This document shows positions 34,015-42,235 of a DNA stretch of 64,000 bases, piece after piece. Position 1 is the stretch's first letter. Every line of letters starts with the position of its first letter. Origin of the DNA: an uncultured Eubacteriales bacterium (GTDB lineage Bacteria > Bacillota > Clostridia > Oscillospirales > Acutalibacteraceae). Below the pieces are notes generated by a model. It made no database searches. It saw only the letters and a program-made list of their open reading frames with translations, and had not been told where the DNA came from. The stretch covers positions 1-64,000 of the forward strand of contig CAKSQT010000001.1 in the NCBI GenBank assembly GCA_934486755.1, given 5' to 3'. Both the position numbers and the translations under genes were made by a program.

Positions 34015-34941
34015 TTAAAGTAATGCGCTTTCTTCGTCCAGTTTTTTGACGAAGAAGTTTGAAAGCATAAGGCAGATAAATCCTACAACCGACTGGAACA
34101 GACCTACCGCCGCCGTTACGCCCATTTTGCCCGATTTAAGACCTCTGAGCAAATAGGTCGGGAGTATATCGGTAACGCTGTAAAGCGCCGCGGAGTCCAT
34201 CGGAACCTGATAGAAAAGGCCGAGGTTGCCGCCGAGTATGCCCGCCATTGAGGTTATTATCATAAACGCGATTATCGGCTTGATAGAGGGCAGAGAAATA
34301 TGTATCACCTGCTTGAAGTGCGACGCGCCGTCAAGCTCCGCCGCCTCGAAAAGCTGGTGGTCTATTCCCATTAAAGAAGCATAATACAAAAGACAACCCA
34401 TACCGATAGTCTGCCATTCCTGCGTTACAAGGAGTATAAGCGGCCAGTATTTAGGCTCGTTATACCACGCTATCGCCTCGCCGCCGAGATTTGTTATTAC
34501 CGAATTTAAAATTCCGCTTTTATAGTTAAGGAACGCATAAACGATATACGCCATAATAACCCACGAAATATTACTCGGCATAGCCATTGTCGTCTGGAAG
34601 AATTTAAGCGCGCCCCTGCTGTTTATCTCATACATAAGGAGGGCGATTATTATTCCGAGCAGCATAGAAACCAACTGGAAAAGTATGTGGTATCCTATTG
34701 TGTTGCGGATGACCCTGAACGCGTCGGACGATTTAAAGAAGTATTCAAAATTTTCAAAACCGACAAACGGGGAAGCAAATTTATCCCTGTAATTGAAGTT
34801 TTGGAAAGCCACGACCACGCCGAAAATAGGCAGATAGTGGAACACAAGCAGCCATAACAACGCAGGAAGCGCCAACAAAAGCAAGGGCAGGCTTGTTATG
34901 TACTTGTTAGGTTTTTTCTGTAACGGTGATTTTTCACCCAT
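34015..34941 (-). CDS. Sugar ABC transporter permease, LplB/YteP type (cassette 2)
   Basis: A permease of about 308 residues. I choose ATG 34941 (MGEKSPLQKKPNKY), which is 9 nt after GGGGG; an in-frame ATG at 34950 directly touches that G-run. The start overlaps the end of the GLUG gene by 8 nt. First helix motif LLWLLVFHYLPIFGVVVAFQ, EAA loop LFEAAELDGASHFKQVIHIS, and FYQVPMDSAALYSVTD as in the subgroup. It is the equivalent of 9047-9988. Confidence 0.94.
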   Translation of the reverse strand: MGEKSPLQKKPNKYITSLPLLLLALPALLWLLVFHYLPIFGVVVAFQNFNYRDKFASPFVGFENFEYFFKSSDAFRVIRNTIGYHILFQLVSMLLGIIIALLMYEINSRGALKFFQTTMAMPSNISWVIMAYIVYAFLNYKSGILNSVITNLGGEAIAWYNEPKYWPLILLVTQEWQTIGMGCLLYYASLMGIDHQLFEAAELDGASHFKQVIHISLPSIKPIIAFMIITSMAGILGGNLGLFYQVPMDSAALYSVTDILPTYLLRGLKSGKMGVTAAVGLFQSVVGFICLMLSNFFVKKLDEESALL

Positions 34942-36751
34942 TTTGCTCATCCCCCGTATTTTCCTCGTCCCCATCTGTTATATCCACTCCTGTAAGAGCC
35001 CTTTTCTTTCTGAAAAAGTAGATACACAGCAGGACATTCATTGCAAGTATTACCGCTATAAGCGCAATAAGTATTATTACTATGACTTTTTCCGATGTTG
35101 TAAGCGCGCGGCTGCTCACACTCTGGTCAGCCATATCCTTTACCGCCTCGTAAGCCTCTTTGAGCTTGGAGACGATCTTGGAAGAAATAAACGTGTTGTG
35201 CGCCTCGTCAAGGAATGTGTAATCGTCGTATATTTCAAGAACATTGTCCCTGTCCGCCGCTTTCAGCTTGCCGACGTCAGGGAGCGCCTTTACCCTTTTT
35301 ACAATGTCGGGTATTATGAGCAGACACATTGAGTCGTAGCACTTTGTCATCTTAGCGACCAGCTCGGCGGGTATCTCGTTGTATTCCGCGTCGGTTAGCT
35401 TATCAAAGGCACGTTTTACCTTCTTTACCTCGTCCTTGTCTTTAAGGGTGAGTTTTTCCGCCTCGGGAAGTTTTTCTATTTCGGCAACCAGTTCGCTTAC
35501 GCTTATTACCGTTTCTTCGGAGGAATCAGAGCTTCCCTGTTCCTGTGAAGTTCCGTCCGTACCTGTGCTTTCGCTCGGTACGACCTCGGAAACAGCGCCG
35601 GGCGTATAAGCCGCGCCGTCGGTAATATAGGCAAAGTTTGCCTTGACCGATTCTGCCGCCGCCGTTACCTGCGCCGCGGAAACCTTTGCAAACTTAGGCT
35701 GGTTTCCGTTGCCCGCAAAGCCGCAGTCGTTTGCTGTATACATAGCCGACGCGTCGCCGATTTCGGAAGCGCTTTTAATTTGAACGTTTGAATAACACTT
35801 TGTTAGCGTTACCGAAGCGTCCTTACAGCTGTTTGTAAAAGGCGCCAAGTCGGAAGTGCCGATACAAACGGCGTTTTCAATTTCCGCGCCTTCTCCTATG
35901 CTGCCCGTAAATCCGCCGCAGGAGCTGAGGTCGGAAGTATACGTAAATACGTACGAACCCTCGGCAAGAACGTTTTTAACGCTGCCGCCTGATATACTGC
36001 CGATAAACAGACCCTGATTCCAGAAGCCTGCTCCCTTTATTTCAACATTTGAATAGCAGTTCTCAACGATACAGTTGCTGACGCGCCCCACAAGTCCGCC
36101 CGTGTTATTTGCGCGGGAAGTAACGCTGCCCGTAACGCCGCAACCTGAAATATAAGTATCCTCGGCATAGGTTACCAAAACGGCTGTACCCATTTCATCT
36201 CCCTGACCGGGATTTAACGAATGGTCGGGGTTCATTTGGTGCTGACCCAAAACGTTGCTTGTTATCTTCGCGCCCAAAACATAAATATTTTCAAGTGACG
36301 CGCTTGTTGTAGCACCGAACAGAGCCGCCTCCCACTTGTTATTATTCTTAACATAGTTAGCGTAACCGCTGTTGTTCTTAACCTGATGGGCGGCACCGTT
36401 ATTGTTGTCAATTTTCAAGTTTTTAATTATGTATTTCGGCGTTCCGTCGCTGTTAAGTTCGCAGGTGAAACTGCCCGTAAACGGCTTTGCCATAGTTCCT
36501 ATCGGCTGAAACGCCGAGGAAAACGACGACATATCCACCGTGTTTGACAGCTTGTAGTGAGCGGAAAGATTGTTTCTCATTCCGTCAAGCTGTTCGGGTG
36601 TTTCCACCAAATACGGCGACTCTTTTGTACCGTTGCCGTTATACGCCACAGCCGCGCTTGCCGAAAACGACGCCGTGAAAATGCTTAAAACAATGCAGAT
36701 GCACAACGCCAAGGAAAGTGAACTGACTGTCGCTTTTTGTTTATAATGCAT
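34934..36751 (-). CDS. GLUG-like surface protein with helical repeats and C-terminal membrane anchor (cassette 2)
   Basis: A 605-residue first gene of cassette 2; GAAAGGGG lies 7 nt before ATG 36751. After a signal peptide (about 1-34) it repeats the conserved opening of its paralogue (SPYLVETPEQLDGMRNNL, HYKLSNTVDMSS, FQPIGTMAKPFTGSF), then Gly-rich GLUG-like repeats (NTGGLVGRVS, SSCGGFTGSIGEG). Unlike the paralogue at 10004-11569 it has two additional helical repeats (about 425-545: LVAEIEKLPEAEKLTLKDKD; RVKALPDVGKLKAADRD) before the transmembrane helix (about 557-580) and acidic tail. The added repeats account for its greater length. Function unknown; surface-exposed and membrane-held. Confidence 0.8.
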   Translation of the reverse strand: MHYKQKATVSSLSLALCICIVLSIFTASFSASAAVAYNGNGTKESPYLVETPEQLDGMRNNLSAHYKLSNTVDMSSFSSAFQPIGTMAKPFTGSFTCELNSDGTPKYIIKNLKIDNNNGAAHQVKNNSGYANYVKNNNKWEAALFGATTSASLENIYVLGAKITSNVLGQHQMNPDHSLNPGQGDEMGTAVLVTYAEDTYISGCGVTGSVTSRANNTGGLVGRVSNCIVENCYSNVEIKGAGFWNQGLFIGSISGGSVKNVLAEGSYVFTYTSDLSSCGGFTGSIGEGAEIENAVCIGTSDLAPFTNSCKDASVTLTKCYSNVQIKSASEIGDASAMYTANDCGFAGNGNQPKFAKVSAAQVTAAAESVKANFAYITDGAAYTPGAVSEVVPSESTGTDGTSQEQGSSDSSEETVISVSELVAEIEKLPEAEKLTLKDKDEVKKVKRAFDKLTDAEYNEIPAELVAKMTKCYDSMCLLIIPDIVKRVKALPDVGKLKAADRDNVLEIYDDYTFLDEAHNTFISSKIVSKLKEAYEAVKDMADQSVSSRALTTSEKVIVIILIALIAVILAMNVLLCIYFFRKKRALTGVDITDGDEENTGDEQNG

Positions 36752-36781
36752 AACTATACCCCTTTCATTATTTACATTTTA

Positions 36782-36810
36782 ATTATAAAATCAGCAATTC
36801 TTACCCGCAA
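36782..36810 (-). promoter_or_regulatory. Predicted promoter of cassette 2 operon
   Basis: TTGCGG (36805-36810) and TATAAT (36782-36787) on the minus strand, 17 bp apart, about 30 nt before ATG 36751. The weak -35 box suggests dependence on an activator binding the adjacent repeats. Confidence 0.5.
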
Positions 36811-36818
36811 CCTATAAG

Positions 36819-36847
36819 AATTTGATACATATCAAATAATTTGATAC
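36819..36847. promoter_or_regulatory. Direct-repeat operator, GTATCAAATT twice, 19 bp apart
   Basis: AATTTGATAC occurs exactly at 36819-36828 and 36838-36847 (GTATCAAATT on the minus strand), ending 8 bp before the -35 box of cassette 2. A palindrome TTGATACATATCAA overlaps the first copy. The arrangement matches the AraC-type operator of cassette 1 but with a different sequence, fitting the YesN-type regulator at 20906 as the binder. The divergent copA promoter has its own CsoR site, so this site is better assigned to cassette 2. Confidence 0.5.
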
Positions 36848-36904
36848 CGTTGCAATTAGTATATTATTCTTAAATAATTTCAATAATAAATTTGTAAAAA
36901 GGAC

Positions 36905-36933
36905 TTGAAAAATACCCCAAGGGGGTATATAAT
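36905..36933 (+). promoter_or_regulatory. copA promoter
   Basis: TTGAAA (36905-36910), 17-bp spacer and consensus TATAAT (36928-36933), 22 nt before the copA start. The CsoR operator fills the spacer. Confidence 0.8.
36912..36928 (+). promoter_or_regulatory. CsoR operator
   Basis: ATACCCCAAGGGGGTAT is a near-perfect inverted repeat matching the known CsoR-type site (ATACCCC and GGGGTAT around a short centre). It lies between -35 and -10 of copA, so bound apo-CsoR would block RNA polymerase until Cu(I) releases it. Confidence 0.85.
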
Positions 36934-36955
36934 AACCGTGAAAGGAGCGCTTACA

Positions 36956-39172
36956 TTGAAAAATGAAACATATATAATAAGCGGTATGTCGTGTGCCGCG
37001 TGTTCAAGTTCGGTTCAACGTGTAGTTTCGCGGCTTGACGGAGTCAGCGAATGTGACGTAAACTTAATAACCCAAAAAATGACGGTTACGTATGACGAAC
37101 AAAAAACGGGACCCGACGACTTTGTACGGGTTGTTGAGAAGGCAGGCTTCGGAATATCGGCTGAAAATAAAAAAGCCGAGAAACCGAAATCGCCAGACAA
37201 AAAGAAGGACGGTATGCTCGCGTCTATAATAACCGCGTCGGTTTTGAGCGCCGTTCTGCTCTATATTTCTATGGGGCAAATGCTGTTTGACGGGCTTCCT
37301 ATCCCGAAAATTATCAGTATGAGCGGCAACCCGTATAATTTTGCCATAACACAGCTTTTGCTGACCTTGCCCGTAATGTTCATCGGCAGGCGTTTCTTCA
37401 CAAAGGGCTTTTCCCTGCTGTTTCGCGGCAGACCGAATATGGACTCGCTCGTTGCGGTGGGTTCGGGCGCGTCGTTTATTTACAGCCTTGTTATGACCTA
37501 TCTTATAGGGTCTAACCACCACGCGGTTCACAGTCTTTATTACGAATCAGTTGCGGTGGTTATAACGCTTGTTATGCTCGGCAGATATTTTGAGGAGCTG
37601 AGCAAGAAAAAGACGGCAGGAGCGATAGAAAAACTTATAAAGCTATCCCCCGATACCGCAACGGTAATAAAAGACGGCAAAGAATTTGAAATGCCGCTTG
37701 AAAGCATATCGGCAGGCGATCTGCTTTTGGTAAAGCCCGGCGCTAAGATACCGCTTGACGGACAGGTTGAAAAGGGCGAAAGCAGCGCCGACGAATCAAT
37801 GCTGACAGGCGAGAGCCTGCCCGTTGAGAAAAGCGAGGGCAGCTTTGTTACAGGCGGCAGTCTTAACCTTAACGGCGTGCTTTATGTAAGAGTGACAAGA
37901 ACGGGCGACGACACCACGCTTGCCAAAATAATCAAGTTCGTGGAGGACGCGCAGAATAAAAAAGCGCCTATTTCAAAGACCGCCGATAAGGTTGCGGGAT
38001 TTTTCGTACCTGCCGTTATGGCTATTGCGGTAATCGCGGCGGCGGTATGGCTTATATCGGGTCAAAATCTTGCGTTTGCGCTTAAAGTATTCACGGGTGT
38101 GCTGGTAATCGCCTGCCCGTGCGCTCTGGGACTTGCCACACCGACCGCAATTATGGTGGGAACGGGGCTGGGAGCCTCAAACGGTATACTGATAAGAAAC
38201 GGCGAGGCGCTTGAAACCACCCACAAGACCAAGGTTGCGGTTTTTGACAAAACGGGTACCGTTACCGAGGGCAAGCCTTCGGTTACCGATATAATTTCAG
38301 AGAACAAAGAAACGTTGCTTAAAACCGCGGCGGCGGTAGAGGCGGCGTCCGACCACCCGCTCGCAAACGCCGTTACCGATTACGCAAAGGCAGAAGGGCT
38401 GTCCTCCGACGAAAGACCAGAAGAATTTGAAAATATACCAGGCCGAGGAATATCCGCAAAACTTAACGGCGAAAAAGTTCTCTTAGGTAATATACAGCTT
38501 CTAAGCGACAACGGTGTATCAGCCGACTCAGCCGCCGCGGACAAGCTCTCGGCAGAGGGAAAATCGGTAATATTTGTTGCGAAAAACGGCGAATTGCTCG
38601 GAATAATAGGAATTGCGGACAGGGTAAAACCGACCTCCGCCGCCGCTTTTGAACGTCTTAAAAAACTCGGCGTTAAAACCGTTATACTTTCAGGCGACAA
38701 CAAAATTTGCGCCGAATATACGGCGGGGCTTGTCGGCGCAGACGAGGTCTATGCAGGCGTGCTGCCAGAGCAGAAGGCTCAAAAGGTAGCCGAGCTTAAA
38801 CAAAAATACGGCGAAGTAATGATGATAGGCGACGGAATTAACGACGCGCCTGCCCTTGCCGCCGCCGACATCGGCTGTGCTATCGGTTCGGGCAGCGATA
38901 TTGCCATTGAATCCGCCGACATAGTGCTTATGAAAAACGACCCGACCGACGTAGCAAGGGCGATACGCCTGAGCCGCCTTACGATAACCAATATAAAGGA
39001 AAATCTTTTCTGGGCGTTTTGCTACAACACCGTGTGCATACCCGTTGCGGCGGGCGTGCTTTACGCCTTCGGCGGACCGCTTTTAAGTCCGATGATTGCG
39101 GGTCTTGCAATGTCTTTGAGTTCGGTATGCGTTGTGTGCAACGCTTTAAGACTGAGGGGTAAAAAGCTATGA
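36956..39172 (+). CDS. copA: Copper-exporting P1B-type ATPase
   Basis: A 738-residue Cu(I) efflux ATPase. I choose TTG 36956, 8 nt after AAAGGAG; an earlier in-frame TTG at 36905 is the -35 box. An N-terminal heavy-metal domain (GMSCAAC, Cys13 and Cys16) precedes eight transmembrane helices. The actuator has [11 protein letters not shown], the membrane metal site is CPC ([13 protein letters not shown]), the phosphorylated Asp is in [10 protein letters not shown], and the ATP-binding/hinge motifs are [10 protein letters not shown] plus SDHPLA. It pumps Cu(I) out of the cytoplasm and leads the copA-csoR-copZ operon. Confidence 0.97.
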   Translation: MKNETYIISGMSCAACSSSVQRVVSRLDGVSECDVNLITQKMTVTYDEQKTGPDDFVRVVEKAGFGISAENKKAEKPKSPDKKKDGMLASIITASVLSAVLLYISMGQMLFDGLPIPKIISMSGNPYNFAITQLLLTLPVMFIGRRFFTKGFSLLFRGRPNMDSLVAVGSGASFIYSLVMTYLIGSNHHAVHSLYYESVAVVITLVMLGRYFEELSKKKTAGAIEKLIKLSPDTATVIKDGKEFEMPLESISAGDLLLVKPGAKIPLDGQVEKGESSADESMLTGESLPVEKSEGSFVTGGSLNLNGVLYVRVTRTGDDTTLAKIIKFVEDAQNKKAPISKTADKVAGFFVPAVMAIAVIAAAVWLISGQNLAFALKVFTGVLVIACPCALGLATPTAIMVGTGLGASNGILIRNGEALETTHKTKVAVFDKTGTVTEGKPSVTDIISENKETLLKTAAAVEAASDHPLANAVTDYAKAEGLSSDERPEEFENIPGRGISAKLNGEKVLLGNIQLLSDNGVSADSAAADKLSAEGKSVIFVAKNGELLGIIGIADRVKPTSAAAFERLKKLGVKTVILSGDNKICAEYTAGLVGADEVYAGVLPEQKAQKVAELKQKYGEVMMIGDGINDAPALAAADIGCAIGSGSDIAIESADIVLMKNDPTDVARAIRLSRLTITNIKENLFWAFCYNTVCIPVAAGVLYAFGGPLLSPMIAGLAMSLSSVCVVCNALRLRGKKL

Positions 39173-39468
39173 GCGAATGTAACTGCTGCGCCAAGAAAAA
39201 GCACCGAAACGAGGAGGAGTACCGCACCCTTATAAACCGCCTTAACCGAATTGAGGGTCAGGTCAGGGGAATTAAAGGAATGGTTGAGAACGACGCTTAC
39301 TGCACCGATATACTTACTCAGGTATCGGCAATCCAAGCGGCTCTCAACGCATTCAACAAACAGCTACTTTCAAACCACATACACACCTGTGTGTTTGAGG
39401 GAATAAAAAACGGCGATAGCGAGGTCGTTGACGAACTCGTGACCGCCATACAAAAATTGATGAAATGA
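39169..39468 (+). CDS. csoR: Copper-sensing transcriptional repressor CsoR
   Basis: A 99-residue all-helical DUF156 repressor whose start overlaps copA by 4 nt. The Cu(I) ligands of the family are present as Cys in AYCTDIL, His in LSNHIH and Cys in HTC, the C-H-C set that distinguishes copper sensors from nickel or formaldehyde relatives. [16 protein letters not shown] is the family signature. A Cys-rich N-terminus ([10 protein letters not shown]) is additional. It presumably represses its own operon through 36912-36928. Confidence 0.95.
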   Translation: MSECNCCAKKKHRNEEEYRTLINRLNRIEGQVRGIKGMVENDAYCTDILTQVSAIQAALNAFNKQLLSNHIHTCVFEGIKNGDSEVVDELVTAIQKLMK

Positions 39469-39478
39469 GGAAACAAAA

Positions 39479-39685
39479 ATGATAACAAAAATCAACGTAC
39501 CCGACATACACTGCGACGCCTGTGTAAACAGGATAACCGCCGCGCTTACACGCGCCGAGCTTAAATTCGCGGTATCAAAGGAAGACAAAACCGTAACAGT
39601 AGACGGCTGTGAGCATTGCGTGAAAACCGCAATGGAAACGCTTGAAGACCTCGGATTTACACCGAGCATTGCAAATCAGGCTTAA
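39479..39685 (+). CDS. copZ: CopZ-like heavy-metal-associated chaperone
   Basis: A 68-residue ferredoxin-like HMA protein, 10 nt after csoR with GAGGAAA upstream. The metal loop is IHCDACVNRI (Cys12 and Cys15), where the usual Met before the first Cys is replaced, and a second Cys pair occurs later (CEHCVK). It would carry Cu(I) to CopA. The altered loop may shift metal affinity. Confidence 0.9.
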   Translation: MITKINVPDIHCDACVNRITAALTRAELKFAVSKEDKTVTVDGCEHCVKTAMETLEDLGFTPSIANQA

Positions 39686-39756
39686 TTTTACGGTAGATTT
39701 TTTTACAATAATGTTATATAATAAGTGCAACACAACATTTAACAGGAGCCGAGACT

Positions 39757-41187
39757 ATGGAAAAATCTCAAAAAAAGCAAATTCCGCTTATAGACCGAAT
39801 ATTCAGGATTGTTTGCGGTGTGATTGCGATAGGCGTTGTGGTTGCACTTATTCTTTACATATCCCTTAATTCCATTGCGGACAAGGGTTACTTTTTAAGG
39901 AAGCACAGCACCGTAACATCGCAGAACTATGAAATAAACAACTCAATGATGTCCTACTTCTTCTATGAGGAATACCGAAACTTTGTCAACAAGAATTATG
40001 ACAGTATTAACGATATGGGGCTTTCATCGGCAAAGTCGCTTAAAAAGCAAAAAAGCTATTACGGCGACGGCACGTGGTACGACCATTTTATGACCGCGGC
40101 AACCGATAAGGTCAAGCAAAAGGTTGCGCTTGCGGAAGCGGCAAAATCGGCGGGATTGTCCCTTGATGACGAGGAAAACGCCGAAATAGACCGCACAATT
40201 GAAAGAAAGCAGAACGCCGCCGACGGCAGAAGCGAGTCATTGCGCGAATACCTTGCGTTTATGTACGGCAGGGGCGTTACCGAAAAGGACGTGCGCGACT
40301 GCCTTAAACTCAATATGCTTGCGGACAAATATTATCAGAGCGTTTATGACAGCACCGTTATGACCGATGATGAAATAAACGCAAAATACGAGCAAGAACC
40401 GCAAAAATATATGTCGGCCACCTGCAAAAAATACGTATTCAAATATGCCGAGAACGGCAAAAAAGCCAAATCGGCAAAGAGCTTTGACGAATACATAAAC
40501 GCCGTGCTTGAAGACATAACTAAGGACTACAAGGAGTCATACAGCGTTGACCTTGAACGCTCTATGGCTGAGGTCACCTATTATCAGTTGGGAGCGTCAA
40601 GCTATGACTACGGCGAAAACAAAACGGTTGACAAGCTGGCGTTTTCAGATACAGCGGCTGTAAGCGATACCGCCGTTACCGAAAAGGACGGCGAATATAC
40701 AGGCTACTGCGTTGTATCGCTCCCCGCAAGAGCCGAATACGCCACAAAAAACATAAGACTTATAAAGTTCAACTTTAAAACCTACGGTTCGGAGCAATAT
40801 GCCCTGCGCGCCGCAAATTCGGTACTTGAATCGTGGAACGACAGCACCAAAACACAGGTCTATTTCAAAGGCCTTGTAGCTGAAAACAGCGAGGACACCG
40901 ACAGTTATGACAACGGCGGTCTTTACCGCAACTTGAAGACGGGCGTTCTTGAAAGCGCGGTTGAAGAATGGGCGTTTTCCGATGAACGCAAGGAAAACGA
41001 CTGCACCGTTATCACGGGCGAAGAAGCCTACTATGTCGTTCTGTTTGAGGGTAACGGAGTTCCTGCGTGGCAAGCCGATATTATCGCCGAAAATTTTGAC
41101 GGCGTAATAAAAGAACAGACCGACAAGTTCGTAAACGACTATTCCGTTAAGGTCACAAAGAAATATTGGAAAAAAATAGGCGTATAA
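39757..41187 (+). CDS. Membrane-anchored SurA/PrsA-like protein with degenerate parvulin-like region
   Basis: A 476-residue protein; AGGAG precedes ATG 39757. One N-terminal transmembrane helix (about 20-42) places the rest outside the cell. A helical SurA_N-like segment (about 60-205; DEINAKYEQEPQKY) is followed by a region (about 330-455) with the parvulin pattern NGGLYRNLKTGVLESAVEEW and YYVVLFEGNG, but lacking the usual HILV opening. It may be a folding or holding chaperone for the exported proteins of this strain. The small cytoplasmic KKQ-rich start is typical. Not clearly part of the copper operon: 71 nt separate them. Confidence 0.65.
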   Translation: MEKSQKKQIPLIDRIFRIVCGVIAIGVVVALILYISLNSIADKGYFLRKHSTVTSQNYEINNSMMSYFFYEEYRNFVNKNYDSINDMGLSSAKSLKKQKSYYGDGTWYDHFMTAATDKVKQKVALAEAAKSAGLSLDDEENAEIDRTIERKQNAADGRSESLREYLAFMYGRGVTEKDVRDCLKLNMLADKYYQSVYDSTVMTDDEINAKYEQEPQKYMSATCKKYVFKYAENGKKAKSAKSFDEYINAVLEDITKDYKESYSVDLERSMAEVTYYQLGASSYDYGENKTVDKLAFSDTAAVSDTAVTEKDGEYTGYCVVSLPARAEYATKNIRLIKFNFKTYGSEQYALRAANSVLESWNDSTKTQVYFKGLVAENSEDTDSYDNGGLYRNLKTGVLESAVEEWAFSDERKENDCTVITGEEAYYVVLFEGNGVPAWQADIIAENFDGVIKEQTDKFVNDYSVKVTKKYWKKIGV

Positions 41188-41192
41188 ATGAA

Positions 41193-41226
41193 AAAAGAGT
41201 GCTGACATACGGTCAGCGCTCTTTTC
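41193..41226. terminator. Bidirectional intrinsic terminator
   Basis: AAAAGAGTGCTGAC and GGTCAGCGCTCTTTT form a stem with loop ATAC, giving A- and T-runs on both sides. It ends the convergent genes at 41187 (+) and 41213 (-), overlapping the stop codon of the latter. Confidence 0.85.
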
Positions 41227-42040
41227 TTATATCCTTTAACGCATTATTCATTTCGTTATAAACTATCTCGCCAAGCCCGTTGGTGTGAAGCCCCTCAAAC
41301 TGTTCGGGGTTTATCACGTCAAGCACGCGGAATTCTATCTCGGTCTTTTTTATTATAACTCTGTGCGGAATTGCGCGGGTATTATTTATTACGCATACCG
41401 CTATCGGTGCGTGCGCCTTATAGGCTATTTTAAAAGCTCCGTTTCTGAGCGGTAAAAGCTCGCAGGTCTTGCTTGTGTATCCCTCGGGGAAAAGCCCTAC
41501 CGACGCCTTATCCTCCTTCAAAAGCCGCGAAGCGGATATTATTGTCTTTGCCGCCTCTCTATTGTTCTCCCTGTCTATCGGCAGGCAGTACAGCTTGTGC
41601 ATTATTTTTGCGATAAACGGCATTGTTTTATAGATTTCCTTTTTGCCGATAAACCCAAGCTCTGCGTTCGGCAGTACGGACATTATCATTATGGGGTCAA
41701 AATCGTGCTGATGATTGCAGACGAGCAAGAACCTTTTGTTCTCAGGCAGTTTTTCAACACCGCTCGCGTTGACCTTTACTCTGCACAGCTTTAAAAGCAG
41801 AGGAATGGTTATATTAACGGCAAAGCGGTAATATTTTGCGCCGCGCTCGGCAGGCGAATTGACATTAACAAAGGCGACCGAAAGCGCAAAAATTGCAAGA
41901 TGAAGAATAACAAGACCTATAAAAAAGCCGACAAACAACAGCGGAACCAGCCACCACGAATAACTCTCACGCAGAACGTCAAAGAATATATCCGAAACAG
42001 GTATAAGCACCGCGCTCAACACAAGATAAACATAAAACAC
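41213..42040 (-). CDS. plsC: 1-acyl-sn-glycerol-3-phosphate acyltransferase
   Basis: A membrane acyltransferase of about 275 residues making phosphatidic acid. The catalytic H(X4)D is in NHQHDFDP, and the substrate-binding motif is FPEGYTSK in place of the common FPEGTRS. Two N-terminal helices anchor it. I prefer GTG 42040, 5 nt after AGGTGA; GTG 42049 would lie inside that ribosome binding site. Follows the DUF6472 gene. Confidence 0.88.
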   Translation of the reverse strand: MFYVYLVLSAVLIPVSDIFFDVLRESYSWWLVPLLFVGFFIGLVILHLAIFALSVAFVNVNSPAERGAKYYRFAVNITIPLLLKLCRVKVNASGVEKLPENKRFLLVCNHQHDFDPIMIMSVLPNAELGFIGKKEIYKTMPFIAKIMHKLYCLPIDRENNREAAKTIISASRLLKEDKASVGLFPEGYTSKTCELLPLRNGAFKIAYKAHAPIAVCVINNTRAIPHRVIIKKTEIEFRVLDVINPEQFEGLHTNGLGEIVYNEMNNALKDIRKER

Positions 42041-42055
42041 ACAAATCACCTGTTC

Positions 42056-42235
42056 TTAGTTTTGTTTTCTTACTATACCGTACTCGTCATAAAGGTTAAA
42101 ATAGGGGCAGTCAAAGGTCTGCGAGGACAAAAATCTGCGCATTTCGTCCTCGTCAAGCTCCATATCGCAGTACCAGTATTCGCTTTCGTCGTCATAACAG
42201 TAGTTAGCACAGCTTTCACAGTTAGTCGCCGCCAT
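42056..42235 (-). CDS. DUF6472-type small Cys-rich protein
   Basis: A 59-residue protein read from ATG 42235: MAATNCESCANYCYDDE, then DMELDEDEMRRFLSS, FDCPYF and DEYGIVRKQN. The CxxC-type pair plus CPYF and the ending match a small family conserved in Clostridia (DUF6472). The five or so Cys suggest metal binding. It overlaps the preceding permease-like gene by 14 nt and lies just before plsC, so it is in the same transcript. Role unknown. Confidence 0.8.
   Translation of the reverse strand: MAATNCESCANYCYDDESEYWYCDMELDEDEMRRFLSSQTFDCPYFNLYDEYGIVRKQN

Noticed and set aside
36905..36955. Upstream TTG start for copA
   Set aside because: The TTG is the -35 box and the CsoR operator would lie inside the coding region; TTG 36956 has a proper ribosome binding site.
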